A DNA stretch of 10,745 nt from Desulfuromusa sp. (GCA_029934755.1 JAOZLQ010000073.1:1-10745); one strand, 5' to 3'. Positions 1-8,471 are shown, counted from the stretch's first letter. Translations and numbers: made by a program. Notes: generated by a model not told the origin, from the sequence alone.

Positions 1-120
1 CGCTGGAAGCAGTTGGTCACTTTTGAATAGTGGATGGATAAAGTTTTTAAAATAGTAAATCGTTTTTTATGATGGCGATTGATATGTTCTGCATTAAACT
101 GTCTGTTGGAGGATAACACG

Positions 121-1149
121 ATGAAAGCACTGGTTAAAAAGGAATCGGCACCAGGACTTTGGCTGGAAGAGATGCCGGAACCTGAAATCGGCATCAACGA
201 TGTTCTGATAAAAATAAAGCGTACTGCCATTTGTGGCACTGATCTGCATATCTATAATTGGGATGCTTGGGCACAGAAAACCATCCCCGTACCGATGATT
301 GTCGGGCACGAATTTGTCGGTGAGATTGTTGAGATCGGTTCCAACGTGATTGATTTCAGCCCGGGTCAGATCGTCTCTGGTGAGGGGCATGTGGTTTGTG
401 GTCGCTGTCGCAACTGTATGGCTGGGCGTCGTCACCTCTGTGCCCACACCAGCGGAATCGGGGTTAACCGGTCTGGGGCTTTTGCTGAATACTTATCTTT
501 GCCCATGTCCAACGTCTGGGAGCACCGTCCAGGTATTGATCTTGATATAGCTGCACTGTTCGACCCTTTTGGCAATGCGGTACATACTGCCCTGCAATAC
601 GACCTGCTCGGTGAAGATGTGCTGATTACTGGTGCTGGTCCCATCGGTGCCATGGCTGCAGCTGTCTGTCATCACGCCGGTGCCCGTCATATCGTGATTA
701 CCGATATCAATCCAAAACGCCTGGAGTTAGCCAAAACTTTGGGGGCGACTTACACCGTAGATGTCACCCGTGAAAGCATCGCCGAGGTAAAAAAGAAACT
801 GGGCATGGCGGAAGGATTTGATGTAGGACTGGAAATGTCCGGCAATCCTGCAGCATTCAAGGACCTGTTGGCCAATATGTGTCATGGTGGCAAAGTGTCA
901 ATGCTGGGGATTCCAGGTAATGATGTCGCTATCGACTGGAATATTGTGATTTTCAATATGCTCACGATCAAAGGCATTTACGGACGGGAAATGTACGAAA
1001 CCTGGTACAAGATGTCGGTGATGATTGAGTCAGGATTGGATATTTCACCGGTGATTACACATCGGTTAGACTACACCGAATACGAGCAAGGTTTTACCGC
1101 CATGAATTCCGGTGAAGCAAGCAAAGTCATATTGAACTGGGAATCTTAA
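121..1149 (+). CDS. tdh: L-threonine 3-dehydrogenase
   Basis: NAD-dependent, zinc-containing medium-chain dehydrogenase that oxidises L-threonine to 2-amino-3-ketobutyrate in the cytosol, the first step of threonine breakdown to glycine. The ATG at 121 gives 342 residues, about the family length, and has GGAGG at 108-112. An open frame reaching back to 79 lacks such a site. Visible residues: catalytic-zinc set Cys38, His63, Glu64 (GHE); structural-zinc cysteines 93, 96, 99 and 107; Rossmann motif GAGPIG at 171-176 followed by an acidic Asp (ITDIN) that suits NAD. These positions match E. coli Tdh as I remember it. The C-terminal YGREMYETWYKM stretch is also typical. The partner gene kbl starts 51 bp downstream on the same strand, and the pair presumably forms an operon. 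The sequence is intact. Confidence 0.97.
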   Translation: MKALVKKESAPGLWLEEMPEPEIGINDVLIKIKRTAICGTDLHIYNWDAWAQKTIPVPMIVGHEFVGEIVEIGSNVIDFSPGQIVSGEGHVVCGRCRNCMAGRRHLCAHTSGIGVNRSGAFAEYLSLPMSNVWEHRPGIDLDIAALFDPFGNAVHTALQYDLLGEDVLITGAGPIGAMAAAVCHHAGARHIVITDINPKRLELAKTLGATYTVDVTRESIAEVKKKLGMAEGFDVGLEMSGNPAAFKDLLANMCHGGKVSMLGIPGNDVAIDWNIVIFNMLTIKGIYGREMYETWYKMSVMIESGLDISPVITHRLDYTEYEQGFTAMNSGEASKVILNWES

Positions 1150-1200
1150 CAAAAATGCAGATTGTTTGATTTAAACCTCTGAATATTGTGGAGAAATATT

Positions 1201-2391
1201 GTGTACGGTCAATTCCAGGACTATTTAAGTGCCGAGCTGAAAGAGATTGAGTCAGCCGGGTTATACAAACATGAACGCCTCATCACCACCCCGCAAAGTG
1301 CTCATGTTGGTGTCAGCAGTGGTGACGAAATGTTGAATCTCTGTGCTAATAACTACCTTGGTCTGGCCCAACACCCGGAGGTGAACGCAGCTGCCAAGCT
1401 TGCCCTGGAAAAGTGGGGTTTCGGTATGGCATCGGTCCGCTTTATCTGTGGAACCCAGACCCTGCACAAAAAACTTGAAGATAAACTCAGCAGCTTTTTA
1501 GGCACTGAAGACACCATCCTCTATCCATCCTGCTTTGATGCAAACGGTGGCCTGTTCGAAACCCTGATGGGTGAAGAAGATGCAGTCATTTCCGATGAGC
1601 TTAACCACGCCAGCATTATCGATGGGGTGCGTTTGTGTAAAGCTAAGCGTTATCGCTACCACAACAGCGATATGCTCGATCTGGAAAAGCAGTTGCAAGC
1701 TGCCGATAAAAATGGTGCTCGCTTTAAATTGATTACCACCGATGGGGTTTTCTCCATGGATGGCTATATTGCCAAGATCGATGAAATTTGCACTCTGGCA
1801 GAAAAATATGATGCTCTGGTCCATGTGGACGATTCTCATGCCACTGGTTTCATCGGTGCTGGTGGTCGTGGCACCCCTGACCACCATGGCTGTATGGAAC
1901 GGGTCGATATCATTACCGGAACTCTGGGTAAAGCACTGGGCGGTGCCGGTGGGGGTTTTACCAGTACACGTAAAGAGGTTGTTGCTCTGTTGCGGCAGCG
2001 TTCCCGCCCTTATCTTTTCTCCAACACAGTAGCCCCACCAGCAGTGGGTGGAGCGCTGAAGGCCATTGATCTTGTAAGTGAATCAAGTACATTGCGTGAT
2101 CAGTTACGCAACAATACTGCAATTTTTCGTGCAGGGCTGGAGAAGCATGGATTTGATCTCTTGCCGGGTGAACATCCGATCATCCCGGTCATGCTTCACG
2201 ATGCCATAGTCGCTGGCAAGTTTGCCGACGCTATGTTGACACAGGGTGTCTATGTGGTTGCTTTTTCATACCCGGTCGTACCAAAAGGCAAGGCACGGAT
2301 TCGCACCCAGATGTCAGCAGCCTTGACCCCGGATGACCTTGAATTTGCAATTGACGCCTTTGGTCGGGTGAAGAAACAATTAGGGCTATAA
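1201..2391 (+). CDS. kbl: 2-amino-3-ketobutyrate CoA ligase (glycine C-acetyltransferase)
   Basis: PLP-dependent alpha-oxoamine synthase that cleaves 2-amino-3-ketobutyrate with CoA to glycine and acetyl-CoA, using the product of the preceding Tdh. I chose GTG at 1201: GGAG at 1190-1193 is correctly spaced and the resulting 396 residues (MYGQFQDYLS...) match the family length. An upstream in-frame TTG at 1186 would place the ribosome site inside the gene. Visible residues: His136 in ELNHASIIDG, which stacks on PLP in the family; the VDDSHA motif at 209-214; and the Schiff-base lysine Lys244 in TGTLGKALGG. The C-terminal FSYPVVPKGKARIRTQMSAA block is diagnostic of Kbl rather than of BioF or HemA. 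No clear terminator follows; the next readable sequence is a convergent fhs remnant. Confidence 0.97.
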   Translation: MYGQFQDYLSAELKEIESAGLYKHERLITTPQSAHVGVSSGDEMLNLCANNYLGLAQHPEVNAAAKLALEKWGFGMASVRFICGTQTLHKKLEDKLSSFLGTEDTILYPSCFDANGGLFETLMGEEDAVISDELNHASIIDGVRLCKAKRYRYHNSDMLDLEKQLQAADKNGARFKLITTDGVFSMDGYIAKIDEICTLAEKYDALVHVDDSHATGFIGAGGRGTPDHHGCMERVDIITGTLGKALGGAGGGFTSTRKEVVALLRQRSRPYLFSNTVAPPAVGGALKAIDLVSESSTLRDQLRNNTAIFRAGLEKHGFDLLPGEHPIIPVMLHDAIVAGKFADAMLTQGVYVVAFSYPVVPKGKARIRTQMSAALTPDDLEFAIDAFGRVKKQLGL

Positions 2392-2416
2392 CCCGGATTC
2401 TAGGACCTACCAAACC

Positions 2417-2587
2417 TTAGTCCAAACCAAGGATCAAGCCATCTTTCTTTAGTTGCCAACGCTCAGCGTTCGGACGCTTCGGTAATCCTGGCATGCGCAG
2501 AATATCACCGGTGAGAACCACCAGAAAAACTGCCTCCGAATTGATTTGGGTGCCACACACGGTAATATTGAAATCACGTGGAGAACC
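2417..2587 (-). pseudogene. fhs: 3' remnant of formate-tetrahydrofolate ligase
   Basis: Reading the minus strand from 2587 to the TAA at 2419-2417 gives 56 codons that resemble the extreme C-terminus of Fhs. They begin GSPRDFNITV, pass through FLVVLTGDILRMPGLPKRP, and end with ILGLD and the stop. In the intact family this is the [GS]xPxDFxITV...SAGAGF.V.LTGDIMxMPGLPxxP block. An in-frame TGA lies immediately upstream (2588-2590), no start codon fits, and the remaining roughly 500 residues are absent. Several normally conserved positions are altered: the expected R-[ED]-V reads C-G-T, and the GAG of GAGF reads EAV. Both changes look like decay after loss. The fragment abuts the stop of the alpha/beta-hydrolase lipoprotein gene (2614), so a deletion or rearrangement has probably joined the two. 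Identification rests on remembered family motifs, not on a search. Confidence 0.85.
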
Positions 2588-2613
2588 TCACTTACTACCT
2601 TTATTGCCTGTTA

Positions 2614-3447
2614 TTAATACGGTAACGGTTGTTGAACTAATCGTAGCCACTGATCAACCCAACCGTTATGGTGTCCAACATCTGGCACAACCTCCAACTT
2701 AATCAGCTGCGATTCGGAAAAATGCTTTAAATAAGAATAAAATATATCAACCGGGACAACAGTATCCTTGCTGCCGACAAAATGGAGTTGGGGAATCGAC
2801 TGTAGAGCGTCGGGGAAATCGACAGGATTAAGAGACCCACTCAGTGGAGTAACATGGTGCAATTTACAAAATTCAGTTGGGTCAAGGTTACCACTCACGG
2901 TCCGCACTGACAGGACAGACAAGACTTCTCCATACACACTAGCCAGCAATAATGCCACCGATGCCCCGCCCGAATAGCCCACAAGTTCCACCTGTGCATA
3001 TCCATGCGCCTGTTTGTGTCGCATCAAAACTTCTGCTACCGCAGCTATAACATCTGCATGATAACGATCTGTTGACCAAAATCGTGGATGACAAAAATCT
3101 GTCTGCACAAATTGACATGGCCGTGCAATATAGAGTTTATCAGGTGATGGATCTACCAGCATCAAACGTAACGCCAACGGGTTCACCGGTGTTGGATGGG
3201 CTGCAAGATGGCGACGAGTCCTCCACGCCAACCCATCCCCCTCAATGTAGACCCTCAATACCTTGCCATGAGAAACAGGTGGCACCTCAGATGACACCGT
3301 CAATAATGAAAAGTTTTCAACAGCAATAATCCGGTGAATATAGCCATGCTCATGACTTAAAAGATCCACTTCAGCCACACTCATCTGCTCTAATTGCGGC
3401 ACACATGCCGAAGAACACACAACAAATAAGAGCAATATCCATCGCAT
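2614..3447 (-). CDS. alpha/beta-hydrolase lipoprotein, unknown substrate
   Basis: Predicted serine hydrolase of 277 residues, exported and probably lipid-anchored. The ATG at 3447 has AGGAG eight bases upstream. It begins MRWILLLFVVCSSACVPQ, a short lipoprotein-type signal with Cys15 (SSAC) as the likely acylated residue, or Cys11. A longer open frame to 3492 would bury the signal and is not preferred. The catalytic set is visible: nucleophile Ser159 in GYSGG, Asp228 in GSKDTVVP, and His259 in VGHHNGW. A YIEGDGLAW strand at 67-75 probably supplies the oxyanion region. Cys111 and Cys119 are close enough to form a disulfide in the periplasm. The gene starts 20 bp after the membrane-TPR gene stops, so the two are probably cotranscribed. 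The substrate (ester, peptide or other) cannot be read from the sequence. Confidence 0.85.
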   Translation of the reverse strand: MRWILLLFVVCSSACVPQLEQMSVAEVDLLSHEHGYIHRIIAVENFSLLTVSSEVPPVSHGKVLRVYIEGDGLAWRTRRHLAAHPTPVNPLALRLMLVDPSPDKLYIARPCQFVQTDFCHPRFWSTDRYHADVIAAVAEVLMRHKQAHGYAQVELVGYSGGASVALLLASVYGEVLSVLSVRTVSGNLDPTEFCKLHHVTPLSGSLNPVDFPDALQSIPQLHFVGSKDTVVPVDIFYSYLKHFSESQLIKLEVVPDVGHHNGWVDQWLRLVQQPLPY

Positions 3448-3467
3448 CACATAATCTCCTGACAAAA

Positions 3468-4715
3468 CTAAAGTTGTGCGGCCTGGTACCATGCCCGACG
3501 ATATATCACCCCATCAGGATTCAACTTAACTGCCTGCTCAAATTGTTGAATTGCCAATTTTTTTTCACCAACAATTTGATACACACGCCCCAGCCAATAA
3601 AATGCATCGGCAGAATCAGGAGAAGAATTAATCTGCTCCACTGCATTCTGGACCGCCCGTTTCAAATATTTTTTAGCTTGCCCACGTTGCTCACTCTGAA
3701 TATAGCTTGCAAATAGCGAAAGGTTGATTTCCACCTCATTTGATCGAGATATATAATGTCCCAGATCCAACGCGATCGCCTGCGCATTAAAACGGTTAAA
3801 ACCCTCTTCATCACCAGTCAAGCGATGATTTTCTGCCAAAGATCGCAATAACCACGGTTGCTCTGCATCTTGTTTATAGAGGTCAAAATAGAGACCTGTA
3901 CTTTGAGACATCATCCCCAAACGAGAGTATCGCTGTGCGAATTTTTTTTTGCCGACATTCATCCGCGCATCCATCCCCGCTTGCAGAGAGGGAAATTGCA
4001 ACATAAACATCATCGTTAACAGTGCCAGAATCAGGGTTGAAATAAGCAGAAAGCTACCCTGCCAAAATAAATTATTATTTTGCAGCTCACGCTTTTTTCG
4101 CCAACAAAACAGCGCATAAACAGCAACAGAAAATGTAATTAACAATTCAGCAATTTCAGCCTCGTTCACCCCGAGCAGTCGCAATTCCAACAACGCGGCA
4201 GCAATAAAAAAACTGATCAAAAAGACCGGTGGGGGCGGTGCAAAACGCAGTTTAACGAATTTTATAAATTTCAATCGGGTACTGAAGGAATGGGCATAAA
4301 ACGCAGAAAAAACCAATAGAAAAACCAATACCCATTCGCTACACCGCTTTATGAACGTATCGTAGGGACCAACTATAAAATTATGCAGATTAATTTCTTG
4401 CTGCAAATTATGGCGTAGAAAAAGTTCAGGAACCTGCATACCAAAGAGACGCTGCCCCCAGGACAACTCCTCACCCACAACATAAAAACACAGAAGAACC
4501 ATCAGCATGAAGAACAGGCGATACGAATGTTGCCTAGATGCCTGATAGAAAAACAAGCCGCCAGCTATCAGCAACAAATAAACTTGCATCCACTCCACAA
4601 CTCGATCTTCATAAGTAAACAACAGATACAATACCGGAAACCATACAAACAGCACACCAACCACCAACAAAACTAAACCACACAGAGCCGTTCCAATTGC
4701 TATTTGTCTGTTCAT
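3468..4715 (-). CDS. multi-spanning membrane protein with C-terminal TPR
   Basis: A 415-residue protein of unknown function. Hydrophobic segments lie near residues 5-33, 43-58, 65-80, 127-143, 162-180, 188-205 and 218-240, suggesting about seven membrane spans. A soluble C-terminal part follows and ends in a clear TPR unit (about 367-400: AFYWLGRVYQIVGEKKLAIQ and following). Between spans 3 and 4 sits GEELSWGQR (81-89), followed by EINLHN (107-112). I associate these with a group of uncharacterised membrane proteins that carry a GEE[IL]SWGQR signature. I favour the ATG at 4715, which opens with MNRQIAIG and leads straight into the first span, although its GGAG is about 13 bases away. A GTG at 4769 would add 18 residues. 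It precedes the lipoprotein hydrolase gene by 20 bp on the same strand, probably as one operon. Confidence 0.8.
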   Translation of the reverse strand: MNRQIAIGTALCGLVLLVVGVLFVWFPVLYLLFTYEDRVVEWMQVYLLLIAGGLFFYQASRQHSYRLFFMLMVLLCFYVVGEELSWGQRLFGMQVPELFLRHNLQQEINLHNFIVGPYDTFIKRCSEWVLVFLLVFSAFYAHSFSTRLKFIKFVKLRFAPPPPVFLISFFIAAALLELRLLGVNEAEIAELLITFSVAVYALFCWRKKRELQNNNLFWQGSFLLISTLILALLTMMFMLQFPSLQAGMDARMNVGKKKFAQRYSRLGMMSQSTGLYFDLYKQDAEQPWLLRSLAENHRLTGDEEGFNRFNAQAIALDLGHYISRSNEVEINLSLFASYIQSEQRGQAKKYLKRAVQNAVEQINSSPDSADAFYWLGRVYQIVGEKKLAIQQFEQAVKLNPDGVIYRRAWYQAAQL

Positions 4716-4853
4716 ACCGATTTTTTCACTCCAACTCCAATACCCATTATCATGGATAACCTTGCACACAGCGACACATCTATCATAAAGGGATTAAACT
4801 AAAAATTCCTGATCAGATCCAGATGAAAGATGCAAGGGAGAACACAAAAGCAT

Positions 4854-4890
4854 AAAACCCCTGCCAGACATCAAGTCGGGCAGGGGTTTT
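4854..4890. terminator. bidirectional rho-independent terminator
   Basis: AAAACCCCTGCC (4854-4865) pairs perfectly with GGCAGGGGTTTT (4879-4890) around a 13-base loop, giving a 12-bp stem with A/T flanks on both sides. It lies 27 bp beyond the stop of the autotransporter gene on the minus strand, which it most likely terminates. On the minus strand the stem is followed by TTTTATGCTTTT. It also separates that gene from the membrane-TPR gene, whose promoter should therefore lie within 4716-4853. I found no convincing match for that promoter. Confidence 0.9.
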
Positions 4891-4916
4891 GTTTACATCT
4901 TTACTGTTATACTCGT

Positions 4917-7900
4917 TTAGAATTCAAAACGAAGCTTACCAGTAAAGCTATGGGCTTCAAAGTCTTGACGACCAGAGTAATCATAGCCTAAGCGCAAGCT
5001 GATGTTTTGCGCACTGGAACCAGCAAATGTAAGTGCGGCACCAAGATCCCAACTGGAATCAGCAGGATCACTCCCTGCAGAAACAAAGGAAGTGCTGCCA
5101 CCGAGGTAATTAGCCGTAGTGACAATTTCATCATTGGTGATATCATAGTTGACCATACCGCTAATTTCAGGAGTAATTGTTCCCCAACTACACTGGAAAT
5201 CTTTTTGCACTACAGCGCCAACCCCTGCAGTAAACACGTCATAGTCCTGTGATTGAACATGGAGAGCTAAGCCACCACTGCCTGTTTCATTGTAGCTGTC
5301 ATAATCTTTAGTCGAATATAACAATGCAACAATCGGGTTGATCTGCCATCCCTGTGGATTGAGCTTCATCCCCATTTCGATTTTAGCGTTATAGCTAGTA
5401 TTGTCATAGTCACTTTTGTAGACATCGCTACCAACAACACGCTCACCTTCAACATCGCCGAAGCCGACAGAGAATATTGCTTCGGTATACCATGCACCAC
5501 TATCGTAGCTACCATAGAGACTCAAAAGGTGATCGGTCATGTCAAATTGGGCACTGTTATCATCGACATCAGCTTCTGTCGAACCAAGGGTGTAAGCGAA
5601 CCCGAGAACAGCGGCACCATACTCACGGTCCATACCAATACTGAAACCAGTCGTATCAGCATCAAAACCAACGATATTGTCACGTTCATCTTGATCAACA
5701 TCGGTATAACGGACACTTAACCACATGCCGTTATTAGCAACTATTTCGTCACCACTGTTCATCCCCATGAGTGCGCCCATGCGGTTACCAATACCCAATT
5801 GAGAGATACCTAAGGATTGAGTCATGCCGGAAACAAAGGCACCGCTAACGTTGGGAACCCATTCTTCGGGGTTACTATCCCAAACAAAGAGACCATCTGC
5901 TAACGCTGCTTCATACGCAGCGGTTTCATTAGAGGATAAACCAGCCTCTGCAGCGGTCAGACGTGTCAAGGTGACAATCAGTTGATTATCATCTGAGTCT
6001 TCTGACCATCCCAAGCCTAAGACAGGTGAAGCAGCGGTCAGATTTAATTGTTCTTCGATCCAAGTACCTCCACCTTCACCATCCGCCACTAAAAGGGCAA
6101 AACTAGCAGAGGTGTCCACACCCAAAATACCCAAATCATCCGTAGGGACAATATGGAAGGTGGTTCCATCGGCTAAGGTTGCTTCACGGGTCATAAAATA
6201 AAAGTCAGAACCCTCGCCGTCGGGATAAGCAAAACCATCGGCACTCCCAAAGGTGGCTTGTAAAATACCAGTTGCGGCATTGTTGAAAGTATTAACCAAT
6301 AACCGACCAGCAATCAAACCAGAGTTATCGACAAAAGCATCGCCATCATCAGCGTATACAGCCCAACCACCATACAATGATGAACTAGAGTCTATCGTAA
6401 TATCAACATCTGCGTCGCCGGCAAAGATTGCCATGCTACCGCCGCTATCGTCCCCAAACAAACCTTCCATACCTGCGGACTGAACAGCACTGACCTGACT
6501 GCCATTTGTTATATTAATTTCATATTCACCCATAAAAGCACCAATACCACCGGCAATTCCTTCACTTGCGACAGTCGCCGATAATGCCTGCACATTGACA
6601 ATACTATTATCAAGAGAGATCAAACCACCATCAGATTCAATCACTGCGTAAATACCAAACGCATCCACCATGGAAGACCCCTCATCGGCCGTTGCGGTTG
6701 CCATTGCGGTGACATTAACTACGGAATCCTGCAACTGCAGCTCTGTAGCACCACTATCGATTAAGGTGATACCAAAAGCGAGAGCATTTGCTTCATCTGC
6801 AGCGGTTGCACTATAATCGACGTCAACAACGGTTCGTAACAAGTCAATTGTTGTTATAGATTCCCCATCATGCTCCGCAACCATAATACCAGAGAGCCAA
6901 TCACCGTCATCTTCACCTCCATTATCAGCGTCCCAACCAGCATAGCTTCCACCTTCGGTGGAACTTGCCGTTGCCGTTGCAATCACATTAACCGCGGTAT
7001 CGGTCAAATTAATATCTGCACTGGCATAATCCTCAACGATTAAGCCACCGAATGAGTCTCCGTCTCCACCAATGACTGCAAAGGCATCACCCTCATCACC
7101 CTCATCAATCTGGGTAACCGTTGCGGTAGCAGACATCGTGGCACTGATTGTTGCGCTATCAATATCAATTTCAACGAGATTATTATCATAAACAACCAAG
7201 GCAGCGGAGATCGCATCAGCCTCGGCGTTGCCACCATTAGCACCGGGGACACCAACACTGACAGCAGTTGATTCGGCGCTGATACTGGAGCCAGTGGTCA
7301 TGGAAACAACCGCATGGGGGGAATCCTCTGCAAAAGCACCAAAAGCTAAAGCAAATGAACCCGTTGCTTCAGCACTAATGGCAGAGCTATTATTAAGGGT
7401 TAATATAGCGGTATCATCTCCCTCAGAAGAAATGTAGCCCCCGACGCTTACTGCCTCGCCCTCATCACCAGTAACCGTTGCCGTAGAGCTCACAGTCGAG
7501 GCATTCCCAAGGGTAATTTCGCTGTGGTCTTCAGAATCCACATAGATGCCATAACTTTCAGCAGATTCAACCGCAGTTGCACTAGCAACGACAGAGGATC
7601 CCTCACTTAAGTCAACTATTACGGTCTCACCATAGGCGTTAATACCGAAAGATGTGGCTCCAGAATATCCATCAATGTCATCAACGTCATAGGTCGACGT
7701 CGCGGTCGCATTGACTTGAGATGCTCCTGATAACACAATCTCGACAAGATCGGCTTCGGCATAAACACCATAGGCTTCTGCGTCTGCACGACTACTGTCA
7801 CTATCTTCAGATGCAGCTGTTGTTGCTTGTGCTGAAGCATGAATTGAAGATTCGTTATCAAGACTGACAACAACATGCACATCATCTTCCAGAACAACCC

Positions 7901-8471
7901 CAATCGAGTAAGCGTCAGCATCCTCACCGATGGCCACTGCAGTGGCAACAACCGAGGAACCTTCATCAAGAACAATCTGAGCAGTCATAGGATGAGAGAT
8001 ATTAGTCAATACAACACCAGCGCTCTCTGCATCCTCACCTTGTGCATCAACAATGATAGATGAACCGCCCAAAATATTCACATGAGCCGAGTCAAAACCA
8101 TCCATTAAAATCCCAGTCAAATCGATATCCGCATCATCTTGAGCAAAAATTACCGTTAAATTAGAACCAGCATCCAATGTTACGCGGGCATCAACAACAT
8201 TTGGGTACAACTCAGAATCGGCACGAAAATAGACACCATAGCCGTTCAGGTCACTTTCAGGAAGTTCTTCCAAAACAAAAAGTGATGTTTCACCGGATAA
8301 TTCAAAAATTGGATCATCAAGGACATCACCCAAAAGAGTGAACCCAGAAGTGTTTCCCCAAGCGGTTTGAACAGTTGGACTAGGTGCGGCACTCGCACTC
8401 CCTACCCAACACACCAACAACAATAAAACCAATAAACCACGATAACCCAACATCTTAAACCCAGAACCCAT
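4917..8471 (-). CDS. type V autotransporter with acidic repeat passenger
   Basis: An 1184-residue secreted/outer-membrane protein. ATG at 8471 has AAGGAG six bases upstream (8478-8483), which decides the start over an internal ATG at 8453. Residues 1-28 form a signal peptide (LLVLLLLV core, cleavage likely after ASA). Residues about 98-705 are imperfect repeats, each with a G[IV]-type strand, a loop, then a core such as LxxxSxVxATATA, as expected of a beta-helix passenger. Residues about 715-915 look like a linker or autochaperone region. Residues 916-1184 form the beta-barrel, starting MWLSVRYTD, containing alternating aromatic strands and ending in RFEF with the usual terminal Phe. The mature passenger is rich in Asp, Glu, Ser, Ala and Thr, contains no Lys or Cys and only about eight Arg, unlike the neighbouring proteins. 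It may act in adhesion or surface display. No protease or lipase motif was seen. Confidence 0.93.
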   Translation of the reverse strand: MGSGFKMLGYRGLLVLLLLVCWVGSASAAPSPTVQTAWGNTSGFTLLGDVLDDPIFELSGETSLFVLEELPESDLNGYGVYFRADSELYPNVVDARVTLDAGSNLTVIFAQDDADIDLTGILMDGFDSAHVNILGGSSIIVDAQGEDAESAGVVLTNISHPMTAQIVLDEGSSVVATAVAIGEDADAYSIGVVLEDDVHVVVSLDNESSIHASAQATTAASEDSDSSRADAEAYGVYAEADLVEIVLSGASQVNATATSTYDVDDIDGYSGATSFGINAYGETVIVDLSEGSSVVASATAVESAESYGIYVDSEDHSEITLGNASTVSSTATVTGDEGEAVSVGGYISSEGDDTAILTLNNSSAISAEATGSFALAFGAFAEDSPHAVVSMTTGSSISAESTAVSVGVPGANGGNAEADAISAALVVYDNNLVEIDIDSATISATMSATATVTQIDEGDEGDAFAVIGGDGDSFGGLIVEDYASADINLTDTAVNVIATATASSTEGGSYAGWDADNGGEDDGDWLSGIMVAEHDGESITTIDLLRTVVDVDYSATAADEANALAFGITLIDSGATELQLQDSVVNVTAMATATADEGSSMVDAFGIYAVIESDGGLISLDNSIVNVQALSATVASEGIAGGIGAFMGEYEINITNGSQVSAVQSAGMEGLFGDDSGGSMAIFAGDADVDITIDSSSSLYGGWAVYADDGDAFVDNSGLIAGRLLVNTFNNAATGILQATFGSADGFAYPDGEGSDFYFMTREATLADGTTFHIVPTDDLGILGVDTSASFALLVADGEGGGTWIEEQLNLTAASPVLGLGWSEDSDDNQLIVTLTRLTAAEAGLSSNETAAYEAALADGLFVWDSNPEEWVPNVSGAFVSGMTQSLGISQLGIGNRMGALMGMNSGDEIVANNGMWLSVRYTDVDQDERDNIVGFDADTTGFSIGMDREYGAAVLGFAYTLGSTEADVDDNSAQFDMTDHLLSLYGSYDSGAWYTEAIFSVGFGDVEGERVVGSDVYKSDYDNTSYNAKIEMGMKLNPQGWQINPIVALLYSTKDYDSYNETGSGGLALHVQSQDYDVFTAGVGAVVQKDFQCSWGTITPEISGMVNYDITNDEIVTTANYLGGSTSFVSAGSDPADSSWDLGAALTFAGSSAQNISLRLGYDYSGRQDFEAHSFTGKLRFEF
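6357..8180 (-). repeat. imperfect passenger repeat array (about 16 units)
   Basis: Within the autotransporter gene, a repeated protein pattern recurs roughly every 35-55 residues between residues 98 and 705. Recognisable cores start near residues 168 (LDEGSSVVATAVA), 204 (LDNESSIHASAQA), 247 (LSGASQVNATATS), 288 (LSEGSSVVASATA), 321 (LGNASTVSSTATV), 359, 391, 437, 489 (LTDTAVNVIATATA), 544, 580 (LQDSVVNVTAMATATA), 620, 654 and 693. Two weaker cores lie near 100 and 133. Loops vary in length and are acidic (for example IDEGDEGDA and GGEDDGDW). DNA identity between units is low except in short Ala/Thr/Val tracts read as GTTGC-type runs on the plus strand. This suggests an old amplification rather than a recent tandem expansion. 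Confidence 0.8.

Noticed and set aside
1..30. End of a possible upstream gene (RWKQLVTFE then TAG)
   Set aside because: Nine codons are too few to identify, and other frames are equally open. It may be the tail of a real gene but cannot be supported.
79..120. 14-residue N-terminal extension of Tdh
   Set aside because: The ATG at 121 has GGAGG at the right distance and restores the family's N-terminus (MKALVKK). The extension lacks a ribosome site.
2493..2702. Plus-strand 69-codon frame downstream of kbl
   Set aside because: It lies opposite the fhs relic and the end of the hydrolase gene, and its product is unstructured and unrecognisable.
7040..7975. Open frames inside the autotransporter gene in other frames, on both strands
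   Set aside because: They arise from the low-complexity Ala/Thr/Asp-rich repeats of the real gene and show no signal, domain or ribosome site.
6357..8180. Possible CRISPR or recent tandem DNA repeat
   Set aside because: The units differ in length and share little DNA identity. The repetition is at the protein level inside one long gene.
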